DNA of 64,000 nucleotides, taken from positions 25,085,143 to 25,149,142 of the forward strand of contig OZ025265.1 in NCBI GenBank assembly GCA_964019135.1. The letters run 5' to 3'. The stretch is from Arenicola marina (lineage: Eukaryota; Annelida; Polychaeta; Arenicolidae). This document shows positions 1-11,445 of the stretch, piece after piece. Position numbers and translations under genes: made by a program. The stretch's first letter is position 1; each line of letters begins with the position of its first letter. Below the pieces are notes generated by a model that saw only the letters and a list, made by a program, of their open reading frames with translations, was not told the origin of the DNA and searched no databases.

Positions 1-200
1 ACGTCAAGGATACCTATACCATGACGACTACGTTACCATGGGTTATAGAGATGTGAATACCCCTGGGGGGGTCCAGAGAGCACGTCAAGGATACCTATAC
101 CATGACGATTACCTTACCATGGGTTATAGAGGTGTGAATACCTTTGGGGGGGGCAGAGAGAACGTCAAGGATACTTATACCATGACGACTACGCTGCTTG
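1..200. repeat. 80-bp tandem repeat, left window edge
   Basis: About 2.4 copies of an 80-81 bp unit begin at 1, 82 and 162. Each starts ACGTCAAGGATACCTATACC and contains a CATGGGTTATAGAG segment and a G-run. The array is cut by the window edge, so its true length is unknown. Short ORFs here are by-products of the repeat. Confidence 0.85.
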
Positions 201-560
201 GTGTCTCAGGCCGTGTTTGTGCACACAAGAGCCAATTAAGGAACCTCCTGGGACTATGAGTGATGAATGGATGACGCACGTCCCGTATTAGGTGACCAGG
301 CCAGGGCGCGAACGCACGGCATAACGATCCGCGGTCTAGTGCATAGCTTTTTTTCAAAATCTGTTTTAACAACTTTATTCCTTTATATAGGTTTGCAACA
401 TCGTACAAAACATGTGAATTCTCACATCTGTTAATTATGCTACAAATTTGACGAAGCATGGAGAAGAGTATATATGCAATTGAAGCACAGATGTGCTTAT
501 TTAGGTTTAAAACGCTTACTCTCAAATATAAAGCTTTTGATTAATTTAAACAATTTAGCG
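201..560. other. AT-rich spacer with a tRNA-like scrap
   Basis: Positions about 290-340 contain a reverse-oriented tRNA-like B-box (CCAGGGCGCGAACGC) and a phrase, CGGTCTAGTGC, that recurs in the tandem array just downstream. The rest is AT-rich with no supported gene. Confidence 0.4.
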
Positions 561-570
561 CGTTAACTCC

Positions 571-870
571 TACACAAGGGAGGCCCCCAGGACCTATTGA
601 TCTGCGGTCTGGTGTGCTAACCACTACACCAGGGAGGCCCCCCCATAACCTATTGATCTGCGGTCTAGTGCGCTAACCACTACACCTGGGAGACTCCCAG
701 GACCTGTTGATCTGCTGTCTAGTGCGCTAACCACTACACCAGGGAGACTCCCAGGACCTATTGATCTGCGGTCTAATGTGCTAACCACTACACCAAGAAG
801 GCCCCGGGACCTATTTATCTGTGGTCTAGTGCGCTAACCCCTACATCGGGGAGGCTTCCAAGTACTCATA
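571..870 (-). repeat. Tandem array of tRNA-derived A-box units
   Basis: About five copies of a roughly 62-bp unit. Read on the minus strand, each copy carries GGTGTAGTGGTTAGCGC, the A-box half of a tRNA, followed by a segment ending AGATCAATAGGTCC. No B-box lies within the unit, so this is a tandemly amplified 5' half of a tRNA-derived repeat rather than true tRNA genes. The same half-element recurs at 27.84, 29.8 and 62.1 kb. Confidence 0.75.
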
Positions 871-1066
871 TTACCGATACTCTTGTAACACTAATGGTTT
901 GGCTGGTTTGCACATTTTGAACTGCAATGTCATGTCGTATCTATGGACAATAAAAGTTGGTGCAGGTGCCGACCAACTGGCCATGGGTTCGCGCCCTGGC
1001 GCCTGCATGTGGTGCCTGTTTTATCCATATATATGTAACCCCAAGAGTTCCGGATTATGTGCACAT
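871..1066. other. Spacer holding the LINE target site
   Basis: Positions 960-1010 hold a B-box-like phrase (GGGTTCGCGCCCTGG) of a decayed tRNA-derived repeat. The segment ends in the 14-bp sequence AACTGGCCTAGAGC, which is duplicated on the far side of the LINE insertion. Confidence 0.4.
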
Positions 1067-2531
1067 AACTGGCCTAGAGCTGTAGTTTAAACTACGACAG
1101 TAAAATCATTGAGATAGAAAGCTTTCTAGCATTGTACAAAAAAAGGCATTTATCGATGACAGGCAGGGTTACCGTCATAAAGACATTGGCATTACCGAAA
1201 CTTGTACATGTTCTGTCTGTGTTACCATCACCAGACAAAAAAACCCTTTTGTGAACTCAACCAGGTGATTCGCAATTTTATATGGAAAAAACAAGCCAGG
1301 ATAGGGATCAACCGCCTGGCTCAAACCTGTAAATATGGCGGTGCCGCTCTTACTCATGTGGAAACCTTTGCCCATGCCATCAAGATATCCTGGATTCGCA
1401 GGTTAATTTCTAGCGAAGGTGCATGGCAAGACTTATTTCGTACATCTATCTGTAAGGAAAAGGTTGTATGCTGGGAATTAGATTTAAGGTCACTGCAGAA
1501 GTTTTATAATGTGTCAAATAACTTTTGGTCAGATGTATTCAGAGCTTGGGTAAAACTGCGACATATACAGCCCAACGCAGACGTGAGATGCATGCCGATA
1601 TGGAATACATACTTTTTGTGCAATAGTAATTTAGCCAAGCGGAAGCAGGAGTTCATTGATAAAGGTATTATATACTTAAACGATTTAATAAATGAAAAAG
1701 GTACAATGTATAATAGGGGGGAATTTACAGTACGATATGGATTGCAAATTAACTTCGCAGATTACTACAGCCTCATGCATTGTATCCCCCGAGATTGGAA
1801 CAGAGAACTTGAGGAAGAAACGGATAGATTAGAAACAGTTACAAACCAGAGTATCCAATTTATTACGCGAAACGAACGAGTTGTAAATGCGAGTTATAAT
1901 ATATTGATAAGTGGTTTAAAGTTTAGCAAATGCAATGAAGTTAAGTGGGCTCAACATCTTAATGAAACTATCTCGGAAGCAGATTGGGAAAGGTATTATA
2001 TGGTGCCATATATATCGACAAAGGACGAACGAACAAGAAGCTTTCAGTATAGGTTATTACATCGCTGTATTCCAACAAATAAGTATCTATTCATGTGTAA
2101 GATGTCTAAAACCGAGCAATGCAGCTTTTGCAAAAGTGAAGTTGAGTCTTTAGAGCACCTGTTTTGGAGATGCCCTGTAATACAAGCCTTTTGGCGAGAT
2201 ATGGATAAGTGGTTACGTTCGGCTTTGGGTACAGATAATCGAGATAGTAACATTACCTTGGACTGCCAAATTATAATGCTTGGTGTGATTAAAACCGTAG
2301 AAAATGCGAAATTGATTAACCATATATTTATTATTGTGAAACGCTTCATATATTCATGTAAGTGGAGAAATTTGCCCTAGGGCAGATTAAGCATATTGGT
2401 TTTCTGGAAAACAACATGAGAAATATTTCAGATAAATGGCAGCCAATAATCCATATGTTTATATAAGAAACAGACCCATATGTTTATGTAAAATTATATA
2501 TTTTCCATGTTGGCGCCAACTGGCCTAGAGC
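1067..2531 (+). mobile_element. 5'-truncated Tx1/L1-like LINE with TSDs
   Basis: A LINE 3' end inserted between two copies of the 14-bp target-site duplication AACTGGCCTAGAGC (1067-1080 and 2518-2531). The body, 1081-2517, encodes the C-terminal part of a reverse-transcriptase ORF. First comes the thumb-like region (LSMTGRVTVIKTLALPKLV, about 1147-1203), then a 392-codon open frame, 1202-2380, containing IRNFIWKKQ and ALTHVETFAHAIKISWIRRL. It ends in a zinc-knuckle-like CSFC...H....C motif at about 2116-2175. A one-base frameshift near the A-run at about 1238 separates the first segment from the long frame. The endonuclease and catalytic RT core are missing, so the copy is dead on arrival. 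There is no poly(A) tail. The long open frame and the perfect 14-bp TSD suggest a fairly young insertion. Confidence 0.9.
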
Positions 2532-3190
2532 AAAAACATTTGAAGCATGGGCAGAGCTGTGAACCCCGGGAGTGACTTTCTACCCATTTTGAAGGAGGCT
2601 ATTATCTCGCACAGTCGGTCGCAAACCCCCAAACCTCGGCCCGACGGCTGGTCTGACAGACCTCGCGCGACAAAGCAGGCCGCGCTAACCACTAGACCAT
2701 TCGGGAGGTCCATGTAATTGTTCGAATTGAGAACAGCAACTACGGCGCAAGACAAAAATTAAATGTTAATGCAAACCGGTTTACAACCTGAGCTCAGTCG
2801 CCTCGTGTTATAACGTCATCAAATAACGTTTGGTGTTGACAAAACTAAGACAAAAACACAGTTAATGCACATGGAGCGACAAAAGTAAACCCTTGACTTA
2901 GCACGCACCAAATACAGGCGGCCTATTCATGCTGGTTTTTTAAGCACACCTATCCAGATTTGGTACTTGACAATAGGCCCAGCTAAAATTGTTTACGTCA
3001 ACGCCTTTCGTTGGTTATAAGCTCAATGGTATGGGGTACAATATATGCCATACATAGCAGGTAAAGTTTATCTATTTAACATGACAATGAATCTAGAAGA
3101 TATAACGCAATGTGTTTGTTTAGCGCTTGATGTTTTTTTAGGCCAGCTGACTTTTGGACGAATCAACCAACCGTGGGTAACAGAAAGCGA
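2532..3190. other. Spacer with decayed tRNA-like repeat
   Basis: At 2570-2716 the minus strand shows a decayed tRNA-like element, with an A-box-like GGTCTAGTGGTTAGCGC near 2700 and an altered B-box near 2575. The rest (2760-3180) is AT-rich with no supported gene. It ends in CAGAAAGCGA (3181-3190), the target site of the next SINE. Confidence 0.4.
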
Positions 3191-3452
3191 AGAGGGGCCG
3201 GCGGGATAGCTCAGTGGGTTAGAGCGCTCGCATTGAGTTCTCTGGCCACCTGAGAGCCCAACGGCACGTGGATCGGTGGTTCGAGCCCTGTTGTGGCCAG
3301 GTCTGTGTGGTCGCAGGATAAATATCCCATGTCTTTCTTCGTAAAGAGTAGGGGGTTACCCCCGGGGACATGGCTCCACTCTCCTTTCCTTCTACCATTG
3401 ACGCGATATGACCAAAAGTGGTTCAAGCGCCCTGAATAACCAACCAACTGAC
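3191..3452 (+). mobile_element. tRNA-derived SINE, copy 1
   Basis: A full-length SINE of about 262 bp with a pol III A-box (GATAGCTCAGTGGGTTAGAG) and B-box (GGTTCGAGCCC). The body passes through a CCCCCGGGGACATGG segment and ATGACCAAAAGTGGTT, and the tail is CCAACCAAC. It is flanked by the 10-bp duplication CAGAAAGCGA (3181-3190 and 3453-3462). Other copies lie at 7.0, 16.5, 46.8 and 60.7 kb, with a scrap at 8.7 kb. Confidence 0.9.
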
Positions 3453-3616
3453 CAGAAAGCGATAAGGCCAAGCAGGGAGTACGTCCAGTAATAGGATGTA
3501 AAAGGGCTGGTAAAAGAGTTAGTAAAGCCGAAGGTCAAATAGGACGTTAACAGGGCGTTATGACAGGAGCTAAAATGAAATGTAAAAAGAAGGAAATTAG
3601 GTATGCAAGAGGCAGA

Positions 3617-3757
3617 GTGGACAGGAGGCGAGAGTGGAGAGGAGGCGAGAGTGGTCAGGAGGCGAGAGTGGACAGGAGGCGAGAGTGGTCAGGAGGCGAG
3701 AGTGGTCAGGAGGCGAGAGTGGACAGGAGGCAAGAGTGGTCAGGAGGCAGGAAGGGG
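3617..3757. repeat. 17-bp minisatellite (GAGAGTGGACAGGAGGC)
   Basis: About eight tandem copies of GAGAGTGG(A/T)CAGGAGGC, purine-rich on the plus strand. The arginine/glycine/glutamate-rich ORFs over it are repeat by-products. Confidence 0.9.
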
Positions 3758-4084
3758 GCTGCGGTTTGTCCTTTGCCATCTTGTTGTAGTGTATTCGAGT
3801 GTATACGCCCGATACGTCGTAACGCGCCCGGTGGGCCTAGCTAAACCATGGACTAACATATGCGTAGAGACCATGCGAGCGCGTAATATGTCAATACTTT
3901 ACGGCGTAATGTAATCATGTAAAAACATTGGTCAAATTGTGGGCGATCTGCTATATATTTAAATTTAGGTTTTGTGATCTATCATCATGATTAACGTGAA
4001 CATCTTGTGATATAACAGAAGCAAATTCTGAGTCTGAGGTCTATTGATGGGAATGTAATTAAGATGAATAAAAAAAATACTAGC

Positions 4085-4400
4085 AATGACCCCAACACAC
4101 TTGTCATCACAGCGTGTATAACGCAATGACCCTGATGCCATCACAGCGTGTACAACGCAATGACACTAATGTCATCAGCGTGTATAACGCAATGACACTG
4201 ATGTCACCACAGCGTGTATAACGCAATGACACTAATGTCATCAGCGTGTATAACGAAATGACACTGATGTCATCACAGCGTGTATAACGCAATGACACTG
4301 ATGTCCCCACAGCGTGTATAACGCAATGACACTGATGTCCCCAAAGCGTGTATAACGCAATGACACTGATGTCCCCAAAGCGTGTATAACGCGATGACAC
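4085..4400. repeat. 34-bp minisatellite
   Basis: About nine copies of a 34-bp unit (AATGACACTGATGTC..., then CAGCGTGTATAACGC). Two or three copies are shortened by a few bases. The minus-strand ORF over it is a repeat artefact. Confidence 0.9.
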
Positions 4401-4773
4401 TAATGGAGAATAACATAAGTTAACATGATATTATGGCTTTTCCTTTATGTCATAAAAAATACTATGCATTTCTGTTCGGATCAGTTCCGAAATGCTGAAT
4501 AAATTGTAATATCCAACGTGTTTCAAGTTCACGTCAAGATGAGCTCTGATAAGCCTTCTCTGAATGCCCTAATTTCACGAAGCACAAATACACAGGGAAT
4601 CATTCTCCGCGTTAGTCTCCATGATATTCTTGTCGCAACTGCTGTGTCTGAGTGACACGTGAGCTGTGCTAAATCACGTTGAAGACCGATCACTGATTTC
4701 ATGCTAACAGTTTAAAGAGGCACAGACATAATCGTTTCTCATTCGTCTTCCACGGACACGTGGTTGATTGGAC
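4401..4773. other. Spacer, no supported gene
   Basis: AT-rich then mixed sequence with no repeat or ORF that I can support. If the minus-strand exon at 4778-4980 is real, this is the start of its first intron. Confidence 0.3.
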
Positions 4774-4777
4774 TCAC

Positions 4778-4980
4778 CTATCACCATGGTGATTATCGTC
4801 CACATGGTCGCTAAGGACTCCATTGCTCTCGACTGCCGGATGTGACGTGTCCAGCTCGGGCGTCCCACTGGCGCCCCCTAGCGGTGTGACGGTGTCTGGA
4901 TAGAGTCTGGATCTCCCCCAACGCCAGACATACAGAACGAGCAGCAAAGTCGCCGCTGACACGCCCACTTCTACCAGCAT
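4778..4980 (-). CDS. Candidate first exon of a membrane-anchored protein
   Basis: I do not recognise the family. On the minus strand an ATG at 4980 opens 67 codons plus two bases ending at a consensus donor (GATAG|GTGAGT, exon end 4778, phase 2). Residues about 5-20 (VGVSAATLLLVLYVW) form a hydrophobic segment followed by arginines (RWGRSR), as in a short signal anchor. The rest is hydrophilic and acidic (ELDTSHPAVESNG, DDNHHGDR). Three perfect TGACGTCA sites lie at and upstream of the start (4983-5090), which would suit a promoter. No downstream exon was found in the 4.7 kb remaining to the window edge, where the repeats lie. A chance ORF cannot be excluded. Confidence 0.4.
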
Positions 4981-4982
4981 TG

Positions 4983-5090
4983 TGACGTCATGGACACGAC
5001 TTCATATGGTGACTTGATTTTGTGACGTCACAAACACGGATTTAAATTGCGCGAAACCACAATCTATCCATTCACGACGTTGTGACGTCA
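4983..5090. promoter_or_regulatory. Cluster of three perfect CRE sites
   Basis: TGACGTCA, the palindromic CREB/ATF site, occurs at 4983-4990, 5023-5030 and 5083-5090. The nearest one abuts the candidate minus-strand start codon at 4980. That the cluster drives this exon is inference. Confidence 0.5.
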
Positions 5091-7002
5091 TCATCCGTCC
5101 ATGGCTGTTACGTCTTGACGTATGGTATCCTACGTTGATCATAATCTGACGCCAAACTGGAACTAATCAATATTCCACCGAAATTGACAATGTTCAGGAT
5201 CAGATGACTCGGCGAAAAGAACACATCCTTTGGTTGTTGGCACTGAAAGCAGTTGTTGGGTTCCTTAATCGCGCGCCGTTCGAAAGTGGTTTGCGGGTCG
5301 AGCCACAGCGTAGAGCGGGGCGCGGGCTATTTCATAGTCAAGGATCCATTCTAGCCATTCGCACCTGTCGTTAACATTTTCTGCGGACCTGCTCCGTGGA
5401 ATGTCCGTTTCTTCCTCCGAAAGTGTTCCTCCGTGTTCCCGAGGCGCTCTGAGACGTCTTGGCGCCTGCAACTAAGCAATTCCTGTCCATGGAGCACCGA
5501 AATGGCGGGTTTACCGCACCATTTTAAAGCCTCGGGATAACCCGGGCGAAAGAAAACCCCAAATGGCCCATCCTACAAGTTCCCCATAGCGAACTCCAGC
5601 AGTACAGCTCCAGCACCGATACACAATGGCTGTTCGAACATGCTAATCGCGTCACTAAGTGAGTGGTGGTCACTGCGTTAGCCGTACAAGTCAGTGTGGG
5701 TATATACTCCCTGGTAACCCAGGTACGTCAACAACAGGTAGATACCCCAATAGCAGTCGAGTGAAAAGGCGGACAAGCCCTAGAGGACAACGAAAAACAA
5801 AATTACCTCTCTAGGAAAACAACGTGGGCCACCCAGAGGCGATGGCTGTCTTTCTTCCTGAACCTGGCTTGCTACAAAAGTATCGGCGACGAGGGAGCGG
5901 GGTGATAGCGAGAAACGCAACGAGACATCAGGTTAAAAAAAAGTTATGTGCGCCAAACTACCTCCCCCCCCCCCCCCATCGGGTCTACCCCTCCTCCTTT
6001 GCCAATGTCACGCAAGGGTCTGTAGCTGTAAGCGATACAATAACCTGGTTCCCTGTCTAAGTCCTGATGTGCACCAGCACATTAGCAGCGCCCCCAGCGG
6101 CGAGAGTCGACACCCAATGACCTTCGACATGACACCTTCAAAGCAATCTTGGTCAGCGCAAAGATTTCATCAACAACAGTTTGCGTTCAAAGAGGAGTAA
6201 CAAATGTACTTCTTTATTGATATTTTTATAACTATTTAGTGGCCCGTTGTGGGTTTAAATGATTAGAAATATATGTTCATTTTCAGCCCGTGCTTCTCAT
6301 GATTCAGACATACTGCAAACAATGTGCATGTATTAACAATTTAGCAGAATTTACTATCCATGGTTTAGTTTTCGCATTTTTGTCATTGCATTATTTATCG
6401 ATATCCTTCCCCCGCTCTATGTGTTCAGTGCACAGCTCACTCAGAACTCATCTGAAGGCAAGGTATAGGCCATTAAAATAGTGTGCCCTCTTGCCATCTT
6501 CATGTACTGCATACGACACATGTAACTATGTAAATATGCATCCACATTCCGTTGAATAGTGCCGACGGTTGATAAAATCATGTTCTATACCAAGCTATCA
6601 CGTGTTTTTAAAAGTCTATGCAGTCTGACGCACTATTAAGATCAAGATAGTTAAAATGCCGCCACGTCGGGTGCTTTATTGTGACGAAGCAGCGCTGTGT
6701 AACTGGGCTATGTAACCACCACGGCGCCGCCAAGTGTTTGCTCAGGGAACTAACGGCTTCTTTATGTTGTAAGCCTGGGGAGTAAAACTCCTCTCCTCAT
6801 GTTATAAATAACACTAACTCATACAGTAAACCTCTCTAAATCGCCCGACAACAGGACTGCCGCTCATCGATCGACTTAGGGAGGTAGTTGGGTTACAGAA
6901 TATCAACACGTTCATGATTCATAAGACCAATATCCATACCTTATATAGCCGCTACTTGTATCTTATGTGTGTTATAACAAGAGGGAGTTGTGTATAGCTC
7001 TT
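5091..7002. other. Gene-poor spacer
   Basis: Mixed unique sequence with a 15-C run at about 5966. A 68-codon minus-strand ORF (5265-5471) upstream of the candidate exon has protein-like composition but no recognisable domain or splice context. No repeat family or gene can be supported. Confidence 0.3.
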
Positions 7003-7014
7003 GCGTCTAGCGGA

Positions 7015-7270
7015 TTGTTGGATGGTTATTCAGGACGTTTTAACCACTTTTCGTCATATGGCGTCAATGGGAGAAGGAAGGGAGAGTGGAGCCATGTCCC
7101 CGGGGGTAACCCCCTATTCTTTGTGAAGAAAGGCATGGGATCTTTATCCTGCGACCACAGACATGGCCACAGCGGGGCGCGAACGACCGACCCACGTGCC
7201 GTTAGGCTCTCAGGTGGCCAGAGCACTCAATGCAAGCGCTCTAGCCCATTGGGCTGTCTCGCCGGCCCCG
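7015..7270 (-). mobile_element. tRNA-derived SINE, copy 2
   Basis: Full-length minus-strand copy of the SINE seen at 3.2 kb, flanked by the 12-bp target-site duplication GCGTCTAGCGGA (7003-7014 and 7271-7282). The B-box is altered by a few bases. The ORFs across it on both strands are frame readings of the SINE. Confidence 0.9.
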
Positions 7271-7282
7271 GCGTCTAGCGGA

Positions 7283-8683
7283 GACATAAGCCAGGTGTCA
7301 GATAGGCACAATGTGAATATTGTTTTTGTAATTCAGGGAAGTCGACCATCAGTGTCAGTATACGGCTCAAAAGATTGGTTTGGTAGGCGTGACTGTTGTT
7401 GGTATATCAAACTGGGTCTGCGATTACCTGCTGCTACCAATATGCGTAACGTATCCATTGACGTTTACCTATTTTAGCCCTGTACTGCCGCATAAAACAT
7501 ATTCATGTGATATTTTCTTTGACCCGTCAGCCGCCAGCATAGCGTTATGCAATGATAGATCACACAGTGGAGCCCCACCTCCCGCCCCAAAACATCTTGT
7601 GTCGCCGTAAGCAGTTGTACAATGTGCGATGCATTCCTGGCACAAATGTCGGTCACGAACTTGGCTAAGTCGCCTGGCGAGAGGCAGAACGAGAACAAGC
7701 CGAGTGGGGTGGGGGGGGGGGAGAGAGAAAAGAAAGACTGGGGAGAGAGAGAGCGAGAGAGAGAGATAGAGAAGGAGTACGATGTATAGACAGATATCGT
7801 TTATCAATTTTCCAGTTTCTGCGGACACACATGATAAAATGATCTACCACACAAAGGGGTTGGTGATATATGACGATTTCACTGAGAAAACGAACCATGT
7901 GTTTACTCCGTTCTCGCCAAGTTGCGCCAGTGGGGTTAAGAGGGTGCGGGGGGGGGGGACTTGTTACTTACGAGACCCCCACCCCCCTTCCATAACCCAC
8001 CTTAACCGACCCACCTTCTCTAACCCTCCAACCCTGTAACCATAGCGATACTGATCGCGTCCCCATGACCCACGATGAGTATATCATTGCTCACAACAGA
8101 TGACGAGTGTATTCATTATTTCACATTCTACGCATTCTTTAGCGACATAGGGGGGGTGGGGTAAGATCGGTAGGGGGGGGTGGGGTAAGATCGGTAGGTG
8201 GGAGGGGGGGGGTACAATCGGTAGGTGGGGGGGGCGGGGCATTTAAGTTACGTCATGCGGTCATACGCCTACATACTGTCTTCCTGTTCGCTAAAGTAGC
8301 CATTGAACTAACCATGTACCAGGATCAGACTCCGGCTCTCACCCACGAGACACCTACACCCCTCTTTTCGGGCAGGGATACGGGACACACACCAGTGACC
8401 TGGACTTCCACGAAGCTGTTTGTATCACACTTCAAATAGCGGATGGACGGATTCACGTTAAGGCCACCTTTGTGCACGCATGGAAAATGCCTGGCTAATG
8501 GATATCGCGGGGCAGTGAAATGGTGTTGGATGAAGCACGACTTTGACAGTAGTGCCAGGATTCGAACCCATCACCTGCTGATCTACAGCCAACCCCACTT
8601 ATGGAAGGCTGCCTCACTTTAAATACGATTCGGGCCGTGTTTTCGGCATTAGAATTAAGTATGATGCTGTGTAGGTCATATCG
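7283..8683. other. Spacer with simple repeats
   Basis: Contains a GA-rich microsatellite (about 7714-7770) and G-rich repeats of GGTAGG...GGGGTA(A/C)(G/A)ATC (about 8150-8240). A reverse tRNA-like B-box lies at about 8562-8577 (AGGATTCGAACCC). No gene is supported. Confidence 0.4.
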
Positions 8684-8770
8684 CGAGAATGAGAAAGGTC
8701 AAGGTAGAAAAGAGCCATGTCTCCGGGTATAACGCCCTACTCTTTGCGAAGAAAAACCAGGGATTTTTGC
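8684..8770 (-). mobile_element. Diverged SINE scrap
   Basis: A short minus-strand remnant of the SINE body, recognised by GAGCCATGTCTCCGGG and CCCTACTCTTTGCGAAGAAA. Neither A-box nor B-box is left within this segment. Confidence 0.6.
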
Positions 8771-8887
8771 GAGTAAAGATGTGGGACTTTTTATCTCATG
8801 CACAAGCAGACATATTTGTACGGCTCTGGCTCGAACCAGGTACCGGTCGTTCGGCCATGGCCGAGCAGAGCACACTCGGCAATAGCC

Positions 8888-8952
8888 TAACATCACCTAA
8901 CATCACATAACATCACCTAACATCACCTAACATCACCTAACATCACCTAGCA
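8888..8952. repeat. 10-bp tandem repeat (CATCACCTAA)
   Basis: Six to seven copies of CATCACCTAA, one with CATCACATAA. A short microsatellite with no other visible function. Confidence 0.85.
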
Positions 8953-9597
8953 GAGAACAGGTTCAAGGTCGACCAGGAGAGGTTGTAAAGAGGGCGGCGG
9001 CAGCGGTAATCGCTAAGCAACCAAAGCAAGGTCATAGTATAACACTTCAGGTATTTTAACTTGCCCCAGAAACATTTCCACAACGTTTGCGAAGTGATGG
9101 ACGCTCCACTGTTTGCACTTCATTCCCGTTTTCACCTTTTCGCCGCTCGCCGTCTGTTATCGAGGTAATCGTATGTGCATAAATAGAAAGATCTAACACA
9201 AACGGCTTGGCAGCTGTAACTTTAAGTAGACGATGGGCGGTGTTCGTATCAATTTTAACCTGACTTGCGAACAAAAGTTTGTCAGTTATTTGTTAGTGTT
9301 TTAGGATACCTGAATGTATGAGGGTTAAGAAGACAATAAGATCGTCACATATTCAGGCTATTGTTATGTACGTGAAGGCTAAGCTGGACCAACATTTCCA
9401 GGAGCAATGCAATGGGTTTGTATTATACATGCGCCGGATGCAGTTGCCAGGGCGCGAAGCATATGGAATGAACTTTGCCTTTTGCACGTTATCTCGTGTT
9501 CTATAGCGAGCTACCCATGACCTGTTCAGAGATATTAAACAACAAAAGAAGCCGCACATTTTAACTGGCGCTAAATGACTAAATAAGCATAAAGTCT

Positions 9598-9797
9598 NNN
9601 NNNNNNNNNNNNNNNNNNNNNNNNNNNNNNNNNNNNNNNNNNNNNNNNNNNNNNNNNNNNNNNNNNNNNNNNNNNNNNNNNNNNNNNNNNNNNNNNNNNN
9701 NNNNNNNNNNNNNNNNNNNNNNNNNNNNNNNNNNNNNNNNNNNNNNNNNNNNNNNNNNNNNNNNNNNNNNNNNNNNNNNNNNNNNNNNNNNNNNNNN
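9598..9797. other. Assembly gap (200 N)
   Basis: Exactly 200 N, a placeholder-sized gap. The right flank (9798-10040) is strongly G-rich on the plus strand (GGGGAGGAGGAGGGGAGGGG and similar), a likely cause of the sequencing failure. Confidence 0.95.
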
Positions 9798-11440
9798 GGG
9801 AGTGGGTAGGTGAAGGGTGTGGGGGGTTAGAATGGGAGGGGAGGAGGAGGGGAGGGGGGAGGCGGAGGAGGGGGCAGAGGGTGGAGAGGATGGGGGTGGG
9901 GGGTGCTCGTGACGGTCGGGTTCAGGCAGCATGCAGCGTTGAGCGGTATATGAATACTGGGGTTAGAGGACAAACATTGTAAATTAGGAAAGCTGGACAG
10001 ATACGCAAGGGGCGGGGGGCAAAGGGGGGGGGGGGGTAGCATGAACTCTCCATGATGGTAGGGGGGGAGCTCATGGAACTGTGGGCCCCTTAGAGACTGA
10101 CAATGAATTTTATTGTGTCTACGGAATAAGAGCCGAAGAAGAGTCAGTGCAACAAGCAATCTGCCGAAGTGTTTGCATTTGCTTTGACAAAAAAAAAAAT
10201 ATATAATTATCTTGCCCATCTACAACAACACAAAATTTGCCTGGAGTCATATTATTAATCAATACAATGGCAATACTTTAGTAATATGTGAATGATAAGG
10301 TCTTCCCCACCAGCGTTGTGAAACAAAGAACACAAACAATGGGTACATAGAAATTGATTAAAGATAACAAAATGGCCCCCTTTGAAAAGACATGCATTGC
10401 CGTAAGGCATGTTCCAGCGTCATGTTTGTAGTCACCGCCAACTGTACTCACTATTAGAATTGCCTTTAAGCAATTTTGGCCCAAAAAATAACTTAAGCAA
10501 GAGGAGTTATTTCATTGTCTGGCATTTATTTAAAAAAATATTGTGCAACTCCAGGCGATTTGAATTGATGGGGGAACCGATTTCAAATTTGAACGCGTGA
10601 TCATCTATTCTTCTAATAGGACCTGCCTGGTTCAATAGGTTCTGGATTGGAATGGAGCATGTTCCATTCATTCCTCCTTCAACGTTCCGATAGATTTCTT
10701 GGCTCAGTTTAGCCCTCATGTGCACAAAAGCGGCGCAAAACACTAATTCTATTCCTATTACACTGACCACAAATTAGGTGTCCCCCCCCCCCTTCCCCCG
10801 CCCGCCACCTTCCCCCATCGAATCCATATGACAATGCATCAATTTTCGTAGTTGATGTGTTCTTTCTTAATCTTACCAACGACCATAGAGTGGGCAAATA
10901 GTACGTAAAGTGCACTACGGTCACTTACGTCTCAGGCTTTTACACACATTTTTGTGGAAGGATTTATTTATTGTGCCGACCCTTCGGTAGAGTTCCAGAT
11001 CAGCACGCACCAAATAAGGAAGAGATCTAGGCTGTTATGTGGGCAATGCACACATAACAATAACGAAGCCTAACGTTTAGATCGCTACTAAAAACAGTAA
11101 TGGATTCAAGTTGATAAATGTAACCGCAAAATGCAGATTCCTTGCATCAAATCAATATAGGTATACAGCATGCTTCATGCTTGAAATACATCGCTTGAGT
11201 CCCAGATATACAATGAGTGCCTCCAGGTATTGTTCAAATATTGTCTCTGTGGCTTCACTCTCTGCCGAGGACAATCGCCGCTGGGGAAGGCCAACCAGCG
11301 TGGTCGTACCTTTCATCCAGCCCGACAGAGGGCGTGTTCGGCGACACTAAGCTCTCTGCTCGTAGGTCAAATATAACCACGTGTTGCCCCTGCATAACAG
11401 TCACAAGATCACGTGATGCGCAAGGCCTGGTCGTGCACAA
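9798..11440. other. G-rich then AT-rich spacer
   Basis: 9798-10080 holds repeated G-runs able in principle to form G-quadruplexes. The proline-rich minus-strand ORFs there are composition artefacts. 10100-11440 is mixed unique sequence with a C-run near 10782. No gene is supported. Confidence 0.4.
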
Positions 11441-11445
11441 ATTAT

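Noticed and set aside
571-870. CRISPR-like regularly spaced repeats
   Set aside because: Units are contiguous tRNA-derived tandem repeats without unique spacers, in an animal genome.
3199-3300. tRNA gene with A-box and B-box
   Set aside because: A- and B-boxes are too far apart for a tRNA, there is no cloverleaf, and TSDs plus a shared 3' body show it is a SINE.
9827-10219. Proline-rich minus-strand ORFs
   Set aside because: Composition artefacts of G-rich sequence beside a gap.
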